Source: Thiopontia sp964344785 (lineage in GTDB: Bacteria; Pseudomonadota; Gammaproteobacteria; GCF-002020875). Taken from it: 22,413 nt of DNA. The translations under genes were made by a program, and so were the position numbers. How positions within the stretch are numbered: the stretch's first letter is position 1; every line of letters starts with the position of its first letter. The stretch is from assembly GCA_964344785.1 (NCBI GenBank), contig CAYFOR010000041.1, positions 1-22,413 of the forward strand, read 5' to 3'. This document shows, piece by piece, positions 22,363-22,413 of this stretch. A model generated the notes under the pieces. It made no database searches and had not been told where the DNA came from. It saw nothing but the letters and a program-made list of their open reading frames with translations.

Positions 22363-22413
22363 CACTGGTGTCCCAACGTTTAATCGAATAAATTCAATTG
22401 GTTATTGATGACG
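22363..22413. repeat. 51-bp edge repeat, right copy
   Basis: This is the exact reverse complement of 3-53, beginning CACTGGTGTCCC and running to the end of the window. It begins 69 bases after the kinase stop. The bases just inside the two copies differ, so they are not two sides of one insertion. If these are insertion-sequence ends, the two elements face each other in opposite orientation. Confidence 0.85.

Noticed and set aside
1..22413. CRISPR arrays, tRNA or rRNA genes
   Set aside because: No regularly spaced direct repeats, cloverleaf tRNA sequences with CCA-type ends or conserved rRNA stretches were seen.

Overview
The window is a stretch of bacterial chromosome that looks gammaproteobacterial. 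It carries a near-complete rod, hook and hook-junction flagellar cluster in the order flgB-flgC-flgD-flgE-flgF-flgG-flgH-flgI-flgJ-(unknown gene)-flgK-flgL. This is followed by a toxin-antitoxin pair and then the conserved block queA-tgt-yajC-secD-secF. L- and P-ring genes (flgH, flgI) show a Gram-negative envelope. Sigma-54 promoters ahead of the flagellar units match the polar-flagellum style of regulation seen in Vibrio and Pseudomonas relatives. By gene order and protein style I would place it near free-living or symbiotic sulfur-oxidising gammaproteobacteria, but that placement is a guess.

Layout. Positions 3-53 repeat exactly, inverted, at 22363-22413, so both edges carry the same 51 bases, probably the end of an insertion sequence or an assembly break at one. 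A membrane sensor gene on the minus strand (start at 306) is cut off at this left repeat. Every other gene is on the plus strand. flgBC (584-1406) ends at a strong hairpin terminator. flgDE (1561-4252), flgFGHIJ plus a 344-residue unknown protein (4675-9778) and flgKL (9930-12912) follow as separate units. A sigma-54 (-24/-12) element of the form TGGCA[CT]-N5-[TCA]TGC precedes flgB, flgD, flgF and flgK. Between flgE and flgF lies a 265-bp element with 32-bp terminal inverted repeats (31/32 matching). It appears to have inserted at the TA of the flgE stop codon, turning TAA into TAG without altering the protein; the original flgE terminator sits just beyond it.

After the flgL terminator come a ParD/ParE-like toxin-antitoxin pair (13076-13650), queA and tgt (overlapping, queuosine synthesis), and yajC, secD and secF (Sec translocon accessory complex). 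A small DUF1640-like coiled-coil membrane protein follows (19426-19644). The last gene is an 863-residue hybrid sensor kinase (19702-22293) with two receiver domains, the second lacking its phospho-acceptor aspartate.

The flagellar genes together build the axial structure: FlgB/C/F/G form the rod, FlgJ caps it, FlgH/I form the outer rings, FlgD/E build the hook and FlgK/L the hook-filament junction. Three departures stand out: FlgJ has no peptidoglycan hydrolase domain and is coupled to an unknown exported protein, FlgE and FlgK both contain inserts resembling the Flagellin_IN module, and FlgG is longer than usual. I saw no tRNA, rRNA or CRISPR array.
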